Below, piece by piece: positions 34,495 through 42,915 of a DNA stretch of 64,000 nucleotides (position 1 is the first letter of the stretch; every line of letters begins with the position of its first letter). The position numbers and the translations under genes are program-made. This stretch comes from Erythrobacter litoralis HTCC2594 (GTDB lineage: Bacteria; Pseudomonadota; Alphaproteobacteria; Sphingomonadales; Sphingomonadaceae). A model generated the notes under the pieces. The model was not told the origin of the DNA. It saw nothing but the letters and a program-made list of their open reading frames with translations, and made no database searches. The DNA is taken from assembly GCF_000013005.1 (NCBI RefSeq), contig NC_007722.1:501501-565500 (forward strand). The letters are read 5' to 3'.

Positions 34495-37446
34495 TTGCGC
34501 ATTTTCGCCGCTCTCCCCCTCTTGGCGCTCGTTTTTGCGAGTCCGGGCTTCGCGCAACAGGCGCAGCCATCCGGGCCCGACGGATCCGAAACGGCACCGG
34601 ATGACGAAGCCGCGCGCACGGCCGACGGGACGATAGTCGTCACCGCCGACCGCCTGCCCGGCCAGCTCGACGTGCCGCAAGCGCCGCTGGTCGAGCTCGA
34701 TGCCGAGGATATTGCCGGCTTCGGCGTCGGATCGATCCAGGAACTCGTCGCCCAGCTCGAGCCGGCCAGCGGGTCCGCGCGCGGGCGCGGCGGCGGCCGC
34801 CCGGTGTTCCTTATCAACGGCATCCGCGTCAGCAGCTTCCGCGAATTCTTCCGCTATCCGCCCGAGGCGCTGGAGAAAGTGGAGGTCCTGCCCGAGGAAG
34901 TGGCGCAACGCTTCGGTTTCCCGCCCGACCGGCGGGTGATCAACTTCATCCTCAAGGACGATTTCTCCAGCCGCGAAGTCGAGCTGGAATACGAACAGCC
35001 CGATCGCGGCGGCTACACGCGGACAGAGCAGGAATTCGGCTATCTCGCCATCGCCGCGGGCGGCAGGCTCAATCTCAATTTCGAAGCCAACGACACCTCG
35101 CTGCTGACCGAGGCGGAGCGCGATATCGTGCAGACGCCGGGCAGCCTCCCGACCGTCGCCGGCGATCCCGATCCGGCGGCCGCACGCAGCCTGGTTGCGG
35201 ACTCGCGCGGCTTCGAAGGATCGATCAACTGGGCGTCAGCGTTTCAGGAAAGCGGTGGTTCGCTGAGCCTCACCGGCCAGCTCGAACGCCAAAAATCGCG
35301 CAGCCTGTCCGGGCTGGACAGCGTCACGCTGACAGGCCCCGGCGGAGCGAGCGAGTTCCGCACCTTCAATGGCGACGACCCGCTCGAACGGCGCAGCGTG
35401 ACCGACGCGGCCTCGATCGAGATGGCCTACAGCCAGCCCCTCGGCGACTGGCAGTTCACGGTAACCGCTGGCGGTAATGTAAGCGACACGCGTCTCGAAA
35501 TCGACCGCCGGGCCGATACCGCCGTGCTGCAGGCGGCGGCGCTCAACGGTTCGCTCGCCCTGACCGCGCCCATCCCGGGCCAGCCCGATCCCGGCTTCGA
35601 CATCGCCATCACGGAAACCGCCGGCGCTACAGGAAAGGCGACACTGCGCGGCACGCCGTTTCTGCTGCCCGCTGGCGAGGCGAGCCTGACCGTCGATGCG
35701 GGCTACGACTGGAGCTATATCGACAGCGACGACACCCGCAGCGCGGTCGGCTCCAACCTCTCGCGCGCGATCGTCGAGGGCGGGGTCAACCTCGGTATCC
35801 CGCTGACGAGCAAGCGCGAGAATTTTCTCGGCGCGGTCGGCGATTTCGACCTCAACCTGCAGGCCGGTATCGATCACCTTTCGGACTTCGGCACCCTGCG
35901 CGATTTCAGCATCGGGCTGAACTGGGAACCGTTCGACGATTTCCAGCTCGGCGTGACCTATGTCGACAACGAGGCGGCGCCGTCGCTCGGATTTCTCGGC
36001 AATCCCGTCACCACGACCTTCAATGTCCCGGTGTTCGATTTCGCTACCGGACGGACCGAACTGGTCACCGTGACCGACGGCGGCAATCCGAACCTGCTCG
36101 CCGAAAGCCAGCGCGACTGGAAATTCTCCGCCAACTGGAAATTGCCGGTCGATGGCGATGTGCGGCTCAATGTCGATTACGTGCGCAACCGTTCGAGCGA
36201 CGTCTCGCAAGGTTTCCCGGCGCTGACCGATGCGATCGAGGCGGCGTTTCCGGGGCGCGCGACGCGCGATGCCGCCGGGCGGCTGGTGGCGCTCGATACG
36301 CGGCCCGTCACGTTCGAGGAAACGCGCGCCGAGCGGATTTCCTTCGGCCTCAACATGCGCGGCCAGATCGGCAAGCGACCCGAGCGACCGGAGGGTGGGC
36401 CTCCCGGTGCGGCGCGCGGCGCATCGCCAAGCACAGGAGGCCCCGAAGCGCGCGGGGGAGGCGGCGGCGGTGCCTTCGACCCGGCGCGGATGCAGGCGCT
36501 GCGTGACCGCTTCTGCGCGACGCCCGAAGGGAAAACGCCGGACCTTACCGGCGTGCCCGAACCGATCCTTGCACGTCTGCGCGGCGAGGACGGGCAGATC
36601 GATCCCGAGCGGCTCAAGCAGCTCCGCGCGCGGTTCTGCACGGAAGAAGGGCAGCAGCAGGCCGATGATCGCTTCGCCCGCATGCGCGCGGCGTTGTGCG
36701 GCGAGACGCCCGATCTCGACGCCCTGCCGCCGCAGATGGCCGCGCGGCTGCGGCGCGAGGACGGTACGATCGATCCCGAGCGGCTCGAACGCGTCAAGCA
36801 GCGCGTCTGCAACCGCGAAGGCGGCGACGGGGCTGTCGGCGACGGGGCTGGCGGCGCCGGGGCTGGCGGCGCCGGGGAAGGCTCAGGACAGGGCGGGCAG
36901 CAGGCGCGCGGTGGCGGCCGTGGGGGCGGAGGGTTCAATCCCTTCACCGGACGCGGAAATCGCGATCCGCGGCCGCGCTACTTCCTGTCGCTCAACCACA
37001 CTGTCGAGCTGGAAAACACCATCCTGATCGCACAGGGCGTGCCGTTGCTTGACCAGCTTCGGGGCGATGCCACGTCGACCTTCGGGCTGCCGAGACATTC
37101 GACGCGGCTCGAAGGCGGCCTGTTCTTCGGCGGTATCGGTACCCGTATCTCGGCGCGCTATACCGGCAAGGCCTTCGTCGAAGGGTCGGGCCTGCCGGGC
37201 AGCAGCGACCTGTTCATCGACGATCTCGCGACAGTGGACCTGCGCGTCTTCGCCAATATCGGCGAGCTCGCGGGCGAAGAGGAAGGCTTTCTCAAGGGCC
37301 TGCGGATCAGCCTGAGGGCGGACAATATCTTCGACGGGCGACGCGTGGTGCGCGACCAGAATGGCGACACGCCGCTGCGCTTCCAGCCGTTTCTGATCGA
37401 CCCGACGGGCCGCTATCTCGGCGTGGATATCCGCAAGCTCTTCTGA
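34495..37446 (+). CDS. TonB-dependent receptor with Cys-repeat/Gly-rich insertion
   Basis: A 983-aa outer-membrane receptor. The signal peptide LRIFAALPLLALVFASPGFAQ is followed by the TonB-box-like TIVVTADR, a plug domain (GRPVFLINGIRVSSF ... EVLPEEVAQRFGF) and a beta-barrel ending in the aromatic KLF. Residues about 625-832 are an unusual insertion: a Pro/Gly linker, two Cys-bearing repeats with the pattern C-x-TPDL...ARLR.EDG.IDPERL...R.C, and a Gly-rich stretch. The TTG at 34495 is preferred as it starts the signal peptide. An ATG at 34429 would add 22 residues. The transported substrate is unknown. Confidence 0.85.
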   Translation: MRIFAALPLLALVFASPGFAQQAQPSGPDGSETAPDDEAARTADGTIVVTADRLPGQLDVPQAPLVELDAEDIAGFGVGSIQELVAQLEPASGSARGRGGGRPVFLINGIRVSSFREFFRYPPEALEKVEVLPEEVAQRFGFPPDRRVINFILKDDFSSREVELEYEQPDRGGYTRTEQEFGYLAIAAGGRLNLNFEANDTSLLTEAERDIVQTPGSLPTVAGDPDPAAARSLVADSRGFEGSINWASAFQESGGSLSLTGQLERQKSRSLSGLDSVTLTGPGGASEFRTFNGDDPLERRSVTDAASIEMAYSQPLGDWQFTVTAGGNVSDTRLEIDRRADTAVLQAAALNGSLALTAPIPGQPDPGFDIAITETAGATGKATLRGTPFLLPAGEASLTVDAGYDWSYIDSDDTRSAVGSNLSRAIVEGGVNLGIPLTSKRENFLGAVGDFDLNLQAGIDHLSDFGTLRDFSIGLNWEPFDDFQLGVTYVDNEAAPSLGFLGNPVTTTFNVPVFDFATGRTELVTVTDGGNPNLLAESQRDWKFSANWKLPVDGDVRLNVDYVRNRSSDVSQGFPALTDAIEAAFPGRATRDAAGRLVALDTRPVTFEETRAERISFGLNMRGQIGKRPERPEGGPPGAARGASPSTGGPEARGGGGGGAFDPARMQALRDRFCATPEGKTPDLTGVPEPILARLRGEDGQIDPERLKQLRARFCTEEGQQQADDRFARMRAALCGETPDLDALPPQMAARLRREDGTIDPERLERVKQRVCNREGGDGAVGDGAGGAGAGGAGEGSGQGGQQARGGGRGGGGFNPFTGRGNRDPRPRYFLSLNHTVELENTILIAQGVPLLDQLRGDATSTFGLPRHSTRLEGGLFFGGIGTRISARYTGKAFVEGSGLPGSSDLFIDDLATVDLRVFANIGELAGEEEGFLKGLRISLRADNIFDGRRVVRDQNGDTPLRFQPFLIDPTGRYLGVDIRKLF

Positions 37447-37468
37447 TCCTCCCCGACGCTGGGGAGGA
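37447..37468. terminator. Hairpin between convergent receptor and hydrolase genes
   Basis: TCCTCCCC (37447-37454) pairs with GGGGAGGA (37461-37468) across a 6-nt loop. It lies between two convergent genes, within 5 bp of each stop. It lacks a T-run, so it may be a factor-dependent or protective 3' hairpin rather than a classical terminator. Confidence 0.5.
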
Positions 37469-37472
37469 CGGC

Positions 37473-38276
37473 TCAGTGAAAGAGGCGAGAGCGCGGGAAG
37501 GCGAGGGAATAAACGCCTTCGGCGCGGAACGGCTTCCATTGCCCTTCCGCCTGTGCCAGCCGGTCGGCGATGGCATAGGCGACCGAGGGGTTGGCACCCA
37601 TGCCGCAATGACTTGCATAGACCTCGATATTCTCGGTCTGCTCGCTTTCTGCCTGCACGCTGCCGCGCCAGTGGACGACGCCGTCGGTCTTGGTCAGGAT
37701 CGAGGTGGTCGGTACCGGCGGCGCTTCGGCCAGGTTCTGGAACTTGCCCTGCCGCAGCGGCTCCGGGCTTTCGCCGTTGAGGAATTCGAACAGGCGGCGA
37801 GCATTGGTGTGGTTGCGATCGTCGCTGATCGGGCTGCCGAGGCTGATCACGAAGCGCACTTTTTCGGGCATCATCTTGGCCAGCTCGCGCGCGAACACGC
37901 CGCCGAGGCTCCACCCGACAATCGAAACCTTGCCGCCGCTGCGTTCATGCAGCTCTTCGACGCAGCCAGCCATCGCCTCAACGCGGCTGTTGTCGACGCG
38001 GACGTTGCGGCCGAGGTTCCAGCCGACCGCGTCGTAGCCGAGGCCGGTCAGCAGGCGGCGCAGCGGGCGGGTCGAATAATCCGACGCCATGAAGCCGGGC
38101 AGTACCAGCACGCCGTGCCCGTCGCCGCGCGGCAACAGGCTGCGAAAGGGCGTCAAGGCGTAGAATGCGGCGAGCTCGCCCATGGCCCGGCCGGGCTCGG
38201 CCAGCGCCAGCAGGCGGCTGGGCGGCCGCGCTTCGGGCATCCGGTCGCTATCCTGGTCGATGGTTGCTGCGGTCAT
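37473..38276 (-). CDS. Alpha/beta hydrolase (lipase/esterase-like)
   Basis: A 267-aa hydrolase without signal peptide. HGVLVLPGFMASDYST carries the oxyanion region, GWSLGGVFARE is the Ser nucleophile elbow, and a Cys/His segment (SHCGMGANPSV) follows near the C-terminus. The ATG overlaps the WS/DGAT stop by 4 bp. The two are thus co-translated, suggesting a lipid ester substrate such as a wax ester or triacylglycerol; this is inferred from linkage only. Confidence 0.82.
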   Translation of the reverse strand: MTAATIDQDSDRMPEARPPSRLLALAEPGRAMGELAAFYALTPFRSLLPRGDGHGVLVLPGFMASDYSTRPLRRLLTGLGYDAVGWNLGRNVRVDNSRVEAMAGCVEELHERSGGKVSIVGWSLGGVFARELAKMMPEKVRFVISLGSPISDDRNHTNARRLFEFLNGESPEPLRQGKFQNLAEAPPVPTTSILTKTDGVVHWRGSVQAESEQTENIEVYASHCGMGANPSVAYAIADRLAQAEGQWKPFRAEGVYSLAFPRSRLFH

Positions 38277-39877
38277 GCGGTGGTTTTTCCTTTGCTACCC
38301 GACGGGCTCTTGGCGGCCGTTTTCGGTTTTGTTTTCGGTTTGGATTTGGTGGTCCTGGGCTTTGCGGCGATCTTTTTTGCCGGAGCCTTCTTCGCAGGTG
38401 CCTTCTTCGCAGGTGCCTTCTTCGCGGGTTTGTCCGTGGGCGTTTTTGCGACAACGGCTGCCGCATCGCGCAGTTCCTCGAAGCTTTCCTCGATGCATTC
38501 GATGTAGAAATCCGGATCGGGCAGCAATTCGCGGCAGGCGGTGAAGCAGATCGTCGCTTCGCCGACATAGCTCTGGACCGTATGCGCGAGCCCCATGCCG
38601 TCGGTCAGGCAGATCAGCCCCATCATGCTTTCAAGCCGCGCGCCGCTGGAATAGATCGGCACCGGCGGGCCGGGGACATTGGTGACGACGGTCGAGAAGA
38701 TCGGGCCGACGCCGCGATTGGCGAGGCCCAGGCGCGTATAGAGCTGCGCCCCGAGCGACATGTAGAGCGCCGGGCTGACCTTGCTGATCTCGGTCATGTT
38801 GCGCGCGCCCATGGCGTCGGTCATGGCCTTGGAATTGGTCGTTTTCGAATGGACCCAGGCGATGCGCTCGGCCGGATCCTCGATATGCGTGCCGAGCGGC
38901 GCGATCATTGCCGCGACCTGGTTGCCCATGTCGTTCTTCTCGTCCTTCGAGCGGACCGAGATCGGGGCCATCGCCGTCAGCGTCGCCTTGGGCAGGTCGT
39001 CCTTCGCAGCCAGGTATTTGCGCAGTCCCCCGCCGATGATGGAGAGGAATACGTCGTTGACCTTGCTCCCCGGCGCGAGCGCGCGGATCGCCTTGATGTC
39101 CTCGAGCGGGAAGCTGCGGCCCTCGACCACGCGGTGCGGCGAAATCTTGCGATTGAAGCGTGTGCGCGGGGCGACCATGTCGCTGCTGAGCGAGAATTCC
39201 TTCTTCACCAGCCCCGTCACCGCCTTGGCGATGCCCGGCACGGCCTTGGCCGCGACCTCCAGCTGCTTGGCCGGGTTGAGCAGCGTGTTGACGTAGCTCT
39301 TGCCGAGCAATTCGGCGGGGCCGGGTATTCGCTCCGGCTTCCAGGTGTCGGGCGTGTTGGGCGGCGGATCGTTGGGGTCGAGCGTGTGCGTCGCCTCCAT
39401 CAGGTCGATCCCGCTCATCCCGTCGATCGCGGCGTGGTGGACCTTGGTGACCATGGCATAGCTGCCGGGCGCGACGCCGGGGATATTGTCCAGCCCCTCG
39501 ACCACGGTGAATTCCCACGGCGGCTTTTCGAGGTCGAGCGGCCGGGCGAAGATCCGCGCAGCCTGGATGCACAATTGCCGCCAGTCCCCCGGCTTGGGCA
39601 GGGCGATGTGGCGGATATGGTATTCGAGGTCGAATTCCGGGTCCTCGATCCAGTAGGGATAGTCGAGATCGAACGGCACCCGCACCATGCGCTGGCGGAT
39701 CGTGGTGGACAGCTGCATCCGGCTTTCGAAGAAGCTCAGGATATCCTTGAACCGCACGAAGCCGCCCGGTGCCGTCTCCGGATTGTAGATCAGGATCGAG
39801 CCGATGTGCATCGGCGAGGTCGGCGTTTCGAGCGCCACGAACGACGCATCCATACCTTGCAGCTGTCGCAAAGGCAT
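38273..39877 (-). CDS. Wax ester synthase / diacylglycerol acyltransferase with Lys-rich tail
   Basis: A 534-aa WS/DGAT acyltransferase, a family that esterifies acyl-CoA to alcohols or diacylglycerol. The active-site HHAAIDG is present, as are MDASFVALETPTSPMHIG at the N-terminus and VTNVPGPPVPIY in the C-terminal half. The last about 65 residues are unlike the family: a repeated PAKKA/AKKIAAK/KPKTK tail of the histone-H1 kind. Starts are close together: the ATG at 39877 abuts an AGGAGG, while a TTG two codons later has ideal spacing from it. An alpha/beta hydrolase follows with a 4-bp overlap. Confidence 0.88.
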   Translation of the reverse strand: MPLRQLQGMDASFVALETPTSPMHIGSILIYNPETAPGGFVRFKDILSFFESRMQLSTTIRQRMVRVPFDLDYPYWIEDPEFDLEYHIRHIALPKPGDWRQLCIQAARIFARPLDLEKPPWEFTVVEGLDNIPGVAPGSYAMVTKVHHAAIDGMSGIDLMEATHTLDPNDPPPNTPDTWKPERIPGPAELLGKSYVNTLLNPAKQLEVAAKAVPGIAKAVTGLVKKEFSLSSDMVAPRTRFNRKISPHRVVEGRSFPLEDIKAIRALAPGSKVNDVFLSIIGGGLRKYLAAKDDLPKATLTAMAPISVRSKDEKNDMGNQVAAMIAPLGTHIEDPAERIAWVHSKTTNSKAMTDAMGARNMTEISKVSPALYMSLGAQLYTRLGLANRGVGPIFSTVVTNVPGPPVPIYSSGARLESMMGLICLTDGMGLAHTVQSYVGEATICFTACRELLPDPDFYIECIEESFEELRDAAAVVAKTPTDKPAKKAPAKKAPAKKAPAKKIAAKPRTTKSKPKTKPKTAAKSPSGSKGKTTA

Positions 39878-40041
39878 CCTCCTGTGTGTCGGCACGCATC
39901 CTGTGCCGGTCGCCCGCTTTTGCGGGTCTATCGCAGAGGGGTAACAGGCGCGGGGGGAAGGTCAAGCTGACGGCCCCGTCAACAGGTTCCGCAACGACAG
40001 GGTTTCCCACAGCGAGACGGCTCCCTAAATCGGGGCCTGCC

Positions 40042-42132
40042 ATGTCCGGAACCAAAGCAGGCAGCCCCAACGATCCGCGCGGGGCCGAGCGTTTCAACGA
40101 GGAACGCGCGGCCTATACCGTCGCGTCGGCCAAGCCGGATCTGGAGGGCGGGGTCAAGGCGATCCGCGAAGTGGTGCGGACGCTCAAGCCCAAGCCGGGC
40201 GTCTACCGTATGCTCGATGCGCGCGGGGACGTGCTCTATGTCGGCAAGGCGCGCAGCCTGAAGGCGCGGGTGGCGAACTATACCCAGGTTAGCAACCTCT
40301 CAGGCCGGCTCCAGCGGATGGTCAGCCAGACGCGCGGGATGGAGATCGTCACCACCAATTCGGAAGCCGAGGCGCTGCTGCTCGAAGCGCAGCTGATCAA
40401 GAGGTATCGCCCGCCTTTCAATGTCTTGCTGCGCGATGATAAGAGTTTCCCCTTCATCCTCCTGCGCGCCGATCATGACTTTCCGCGGATCATGAAGCAC
40501 CGCGGCGCGCGGCGGGCCAAGGGGAATTATTACGGCCCCTTCGCCAGCGCGGGCAGCGTCAACACGACAATTAACGCGCTGCAGAAACTGTTCCTGCTAA
40601 GATCCTGTACCGACAGCTTTTTCAGCAATCGCGACCGGCCGTGCCTGCTTTACCAGATCAAGCGCTGCAGCGCGCCCTGCGTCGGGCGGATCGACGAGGA
40701 AGGCTATGCCGAGCTGGTGCGCGAGGCGAAGGACTTTCTCGGCGGCAAGAGCGATGCGGTGCAGCGCAAGATCGAGCGGCAGATGGCCAGAGCGGCCGAG
40801 GATCTCGACTTCGAGACCGCCGCGATCCTGCGCGACCGGCTGCGCGCGGCGACCTTCATCCAGGGCAGCCAGGCGATCAACGCCAGCGGGGTCGGCGATG
40901 CGGACGTCTTCGCGCTGGCGCACAAGAACGGGCAGATCGCGGTGCAGGCCTTCTTCATCCGTGGCGGTCAGAACTGGGGCCACCGCGCGTTCTTCCCGAC
41001 CCACACCAAGGACGTGGAAGAGCCGCAGGTGCTCTCCAACGTCATCCTGCAATTCTACGAGGAAGTCCCGCCGCCGCCGACCGTGCTGGTCGATCGCGAA
41101 CTGCCCGAAAGCGAGCTGATCGAGGCTGCTCTGAGCGAGCTGGCGGGCAAGAAGGTCCAGCTCTCGATCCCGCAGCGCGGCGACCGGCGCAAGCTGATGC
41201 AGCAGGCCAGCCGCAACGCCACCGAAGCGCTCGACCGGCGGCTGGCGGAGCGCGGCACGCAGGCGAAGCTCAACCGCGAGCTGGCCGAATTCCTCGAGCT
41301 CGACGCCCCGCCGGAGCGGATCGAGGTCTACGACAACAGCCATATCCAGGGCGCGAAAGCGGTCGGCGCGATGGTGGTCGCGGGGCCGGAAGGCTTCATC
41401 AAGAACCAGTACCGCAAGTTCAACATCCGCGAGGCGCAGTCGAACGACGATTTCGGCATGATGCGCGAAGTGATGCGGCGGCGGTTCCGCAAGCTGGCGG
41501 AGGGCGAGGGACCCTATGAGGAGGACCTCTCGACACGCGCTCGGACTGCGTCCTCGGCTGCTGCTCGAGACGAACGAGATGGGGCGGCTGACACCGTTCG
41601 TCCCGAGCAGCGATCGAGCGAAGCGAAGCGCAGTCGAGAGCGCGGGTCGAGGGGCAAGAAGGACACGCACGAAACGATCTGGCCCGATCTCGTCCTGATC
41701 GACGGCGGCAAGGGGCAGATGTCGAGCGTGCGCGATACGCTGGCGGAGATGGGGATCGAGGACGTCCCGCTGGTCGCCATCGCCAAGGGGCCGGACCACG
41801 GGCGCGAGGGGCGCGAAGTGTTCCACTTCCCCGACGGGCGCGAGAAGACGCTGCCGGTCAATTCGCCGCTGCTGTTCCACCTGCAGCGCCTGCGCGACGA
41901 GGTCCACCGCTACGCCATCGGCGCCCACCGCGCCAAACGCAGCCGCGCCATCACCGCCTCACCGCTCGACGAAATCCCCGGCATCGGTCCGGCCCGCAAG
42001 CGCGCCCTGCTGCTGCATTTCGGCACCGCCAGCAAGGTGCGTGCGGCGGCGCTGGAAGACCTCCAACGCGCGCCCGGCGTCAGCAATGCGGTGGCGCGCA
42101 AGGTGTATGATTTTTATCATGCCGGGGGGTGA
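40042..42132 (+). CDS. uvrC: Excinuclease ABC subunit C
   Basis: The nuclease subunit of UvrABC nucleotide excision repair, 696 aa against 610 in E. coli. In order: GIY-YIG domain (PGVYRMLDARGDVLYVGKA), Cys-bearing CLLYQIKRCSAPC, UVR motif (QMARAAEDLDFETAAILRD), RNase H-like nuclease (EVYDNSHIQGAKAVGAMVV ... WPDLVLIDGGKGQ) and C-terminal helix-hairpin-helix pair. About 41 residues between the two halves of the nuclease domain (after GPYEED) come from a palindromic element read in frame (41529-41651). The key catalytic residues are untouched. Divergent from WS/DGAT. Confidence 0.96.
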   Translation: MSGTKAGSPNDPRGAERFNEERAAYTVASAKPDLEGGVKAIREVVRTLKPKPGVYRMLDARGDVLYVGKARSLKARVANYTQVSNLSGRLQRMVSQTRGMEIVTTNSEAEALLLEAQLIKRYRPPFNVLLRDDKSFPFILLRADHDFPRIMKHRGARRAKGNYYGPFASAGSVNTTINALQKLFLLRSCTDSFFSNRDRPCLLYQIKRCSAPCVGRIDEEGYAELVREAKDFLGGKSDAVQRKIERQMARAAEDLDFETAAILRDRLRAATFIQGSQAINASGVGDADVFALAHKNGQIAVQAFFIRGGQNWGHRAFFPTHTKDVEEPQVLSNVILQFYEEVPPPPTVLVDRELPESELIEAALSELAGKKVQLSIPQRGDRRKLMQQASRNATEALDRRLAERGTQAKLNRELAEFLELDAPPERIEVYDNSHIQGAKAVGAMVVAGPEGFIKNQYRKFNIREAQSNDDFGMMREVMRRRFRKLAEGEGPYEEDLSTRARTASSAAARDERDGAADTVRPEQRSSEAKRSRERGSRGKKDTHETIWPDLVLIDGGKGQMSSVRDTLAEMGIEDVPLVAIAKGPDHGREGREVFHFPDGREKTLPVNSPLLFHLQRLRDEVHRYAIGAHRAKRSRAITASPLDEIPGIGPARKRALLLHFGTASKVRAAALEDLQRAPGVSNAVARKVYDFYHAGG
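41529..41651. repeat. In-frame palindromic element inside uvrC (type C, copy 2)
   Basis: The arms 41529-41576 and 41595-41651 are imperfect inverted copies. The element is 123 bp (41 codons) and keeps the uvrC frame without stops. The right arm encodes VRPEQRSSEAKRSRERGSR, close to PPEQRSSASEASSRERGSR at the maf N-terminus, from the same strand and frame of the element. It sits in a linker just before WPDLVLIDGGKGQ. Confidence 0.88.
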
Positions 42133-42180
42133 GGGCTGTTTTGGTCATAGTCCCACACCCCCGGACCGCATTGCGGCGGC

Positions 42181-42684
42181 TCAGTCTATCGTGACCGTCA
42201 CGGCCCGCCGATTCTGTGACCACGCCGCCTGATCGCTGCCGAGGGCGACGGGGCGCTCTTCGCCGTAGCTGATGACACTGAGGCGAGACGTGTCGATACC
42301 GAGTGAAGCGAGGTAGTTTTTCGCGGCATTGGCGCGACGTTCGCCCAGTGCCAGGTTGTATTCGCGCGTACCGCGTTCATCCGCGTGCCCTTCGATGGTG
42401 GCGCGCTTGCCGGGATATTGCGACAGCCATTGCGCCTGCTGTTGCAGGGCTGCGGCGTCGATGTCGTCGATATTGAATCGATCGGTGTCGAAATAGATTA
42501 TTTCCTTGCCGCCCATCTGCTGCATAAAATCGGCCTGGCTGCCGGGAGCGATGCCCGAGGTCTGACCGGTCGAGGCGGGCGGCGCATCGCCGGGAATCGG
42601 AAGCTCTTCGATATCTTTCTTGCCGCAGGCCGACAGGGCGAGAAGGGCAGCGAGAGCAAACGGGCTGACGTGGGTAAGTTTCAT
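42181..42684 (-). CDS. pal: Peptidoglycan-associated OmpA-family lipoprotein
   Basis: A 167-aa lipoprotein with lipobox (LLALSACG) and a C-terminal OmpA/Pal peptidoglycan-binding domain (IYFDTDRFNIDD ... ATIEGHADERGTREYNLALGERRANAAKNYL). It should tether the outer membrane to the cell wall. In most Gram-negatives pal follows tolB. Here the upstream gene on the same strand is a kdpE-like regulator and no tol gene is present, so it is either a relocated pal or a second Pal-like protein. The ATG at 42684 starts the signal peptide. Confidence 0.9.
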   Translation of the reverse strand: MKLTHVSPFALAALLALSACGKKDIEELPIPGDAPPASTGQTSGIAPGSQADFMQQMGGKEIIYFDTDRFNIDDIDAAALQQQAQWLSQYPGKRATIEGHADERGTREYNLALGERRANAAKNYLASLGIDTSRLSVISYGEERPVALGSDQAAWSQNRRAVTVTID

Positions 42685-42872
42685 CGGGAAAGCTCCGGTC
42701 CATACTGTGTTCGAAAGAATTGCATGGCCGCATCTAGCGGTGGCGAGACGCACAAGTACCCACGGCATTTTTATGATCGGCGTGAAAATTCCGTAGGAAC
42801 GCGTTATCCCTCGCGCAGCTATCAAGGTGATGTCGGCGACCCTTCCACTGTACCGCCGACAACCCACCCTGC

Positions 42873-42915
42873 GCCGGCGGGCACGCCTTCCCCCAGAACT
42901 TTCGTGCCCGCCGGC
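42873..42915. other. 13-bp perfect hairpin after the kdpE-like gene
   Basis: GCCGGCGGGCACG (42873-42885) pairs perfectly with CGTGCCCGCCGGC (42903-42915) across a 17-nt loop. It begins 1 bp past the kdpE-like stop and lacks a T-run. It probably stabilises the 3' end or is an intergenic repeat. The rest of the 231-bp gap up to pal holds no gene that I can see. Confidence 0.55.

Noticed and set aside
38390..38440. Short direct repeats (AGGTGCCTTCTTCGC) resembling a tandem array or CRISPR-like pattern
   Set aside because: They are contiguous 15-bp units without spacers that encode the KKAPA repeats of the WS/DGAT tail.
42873..42915. Perfect hairpin as a classical terminator of the kdpE-like gene
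   Set aside because: The stem is strong but is not followed by T residues, so I list it only as a hairpin.
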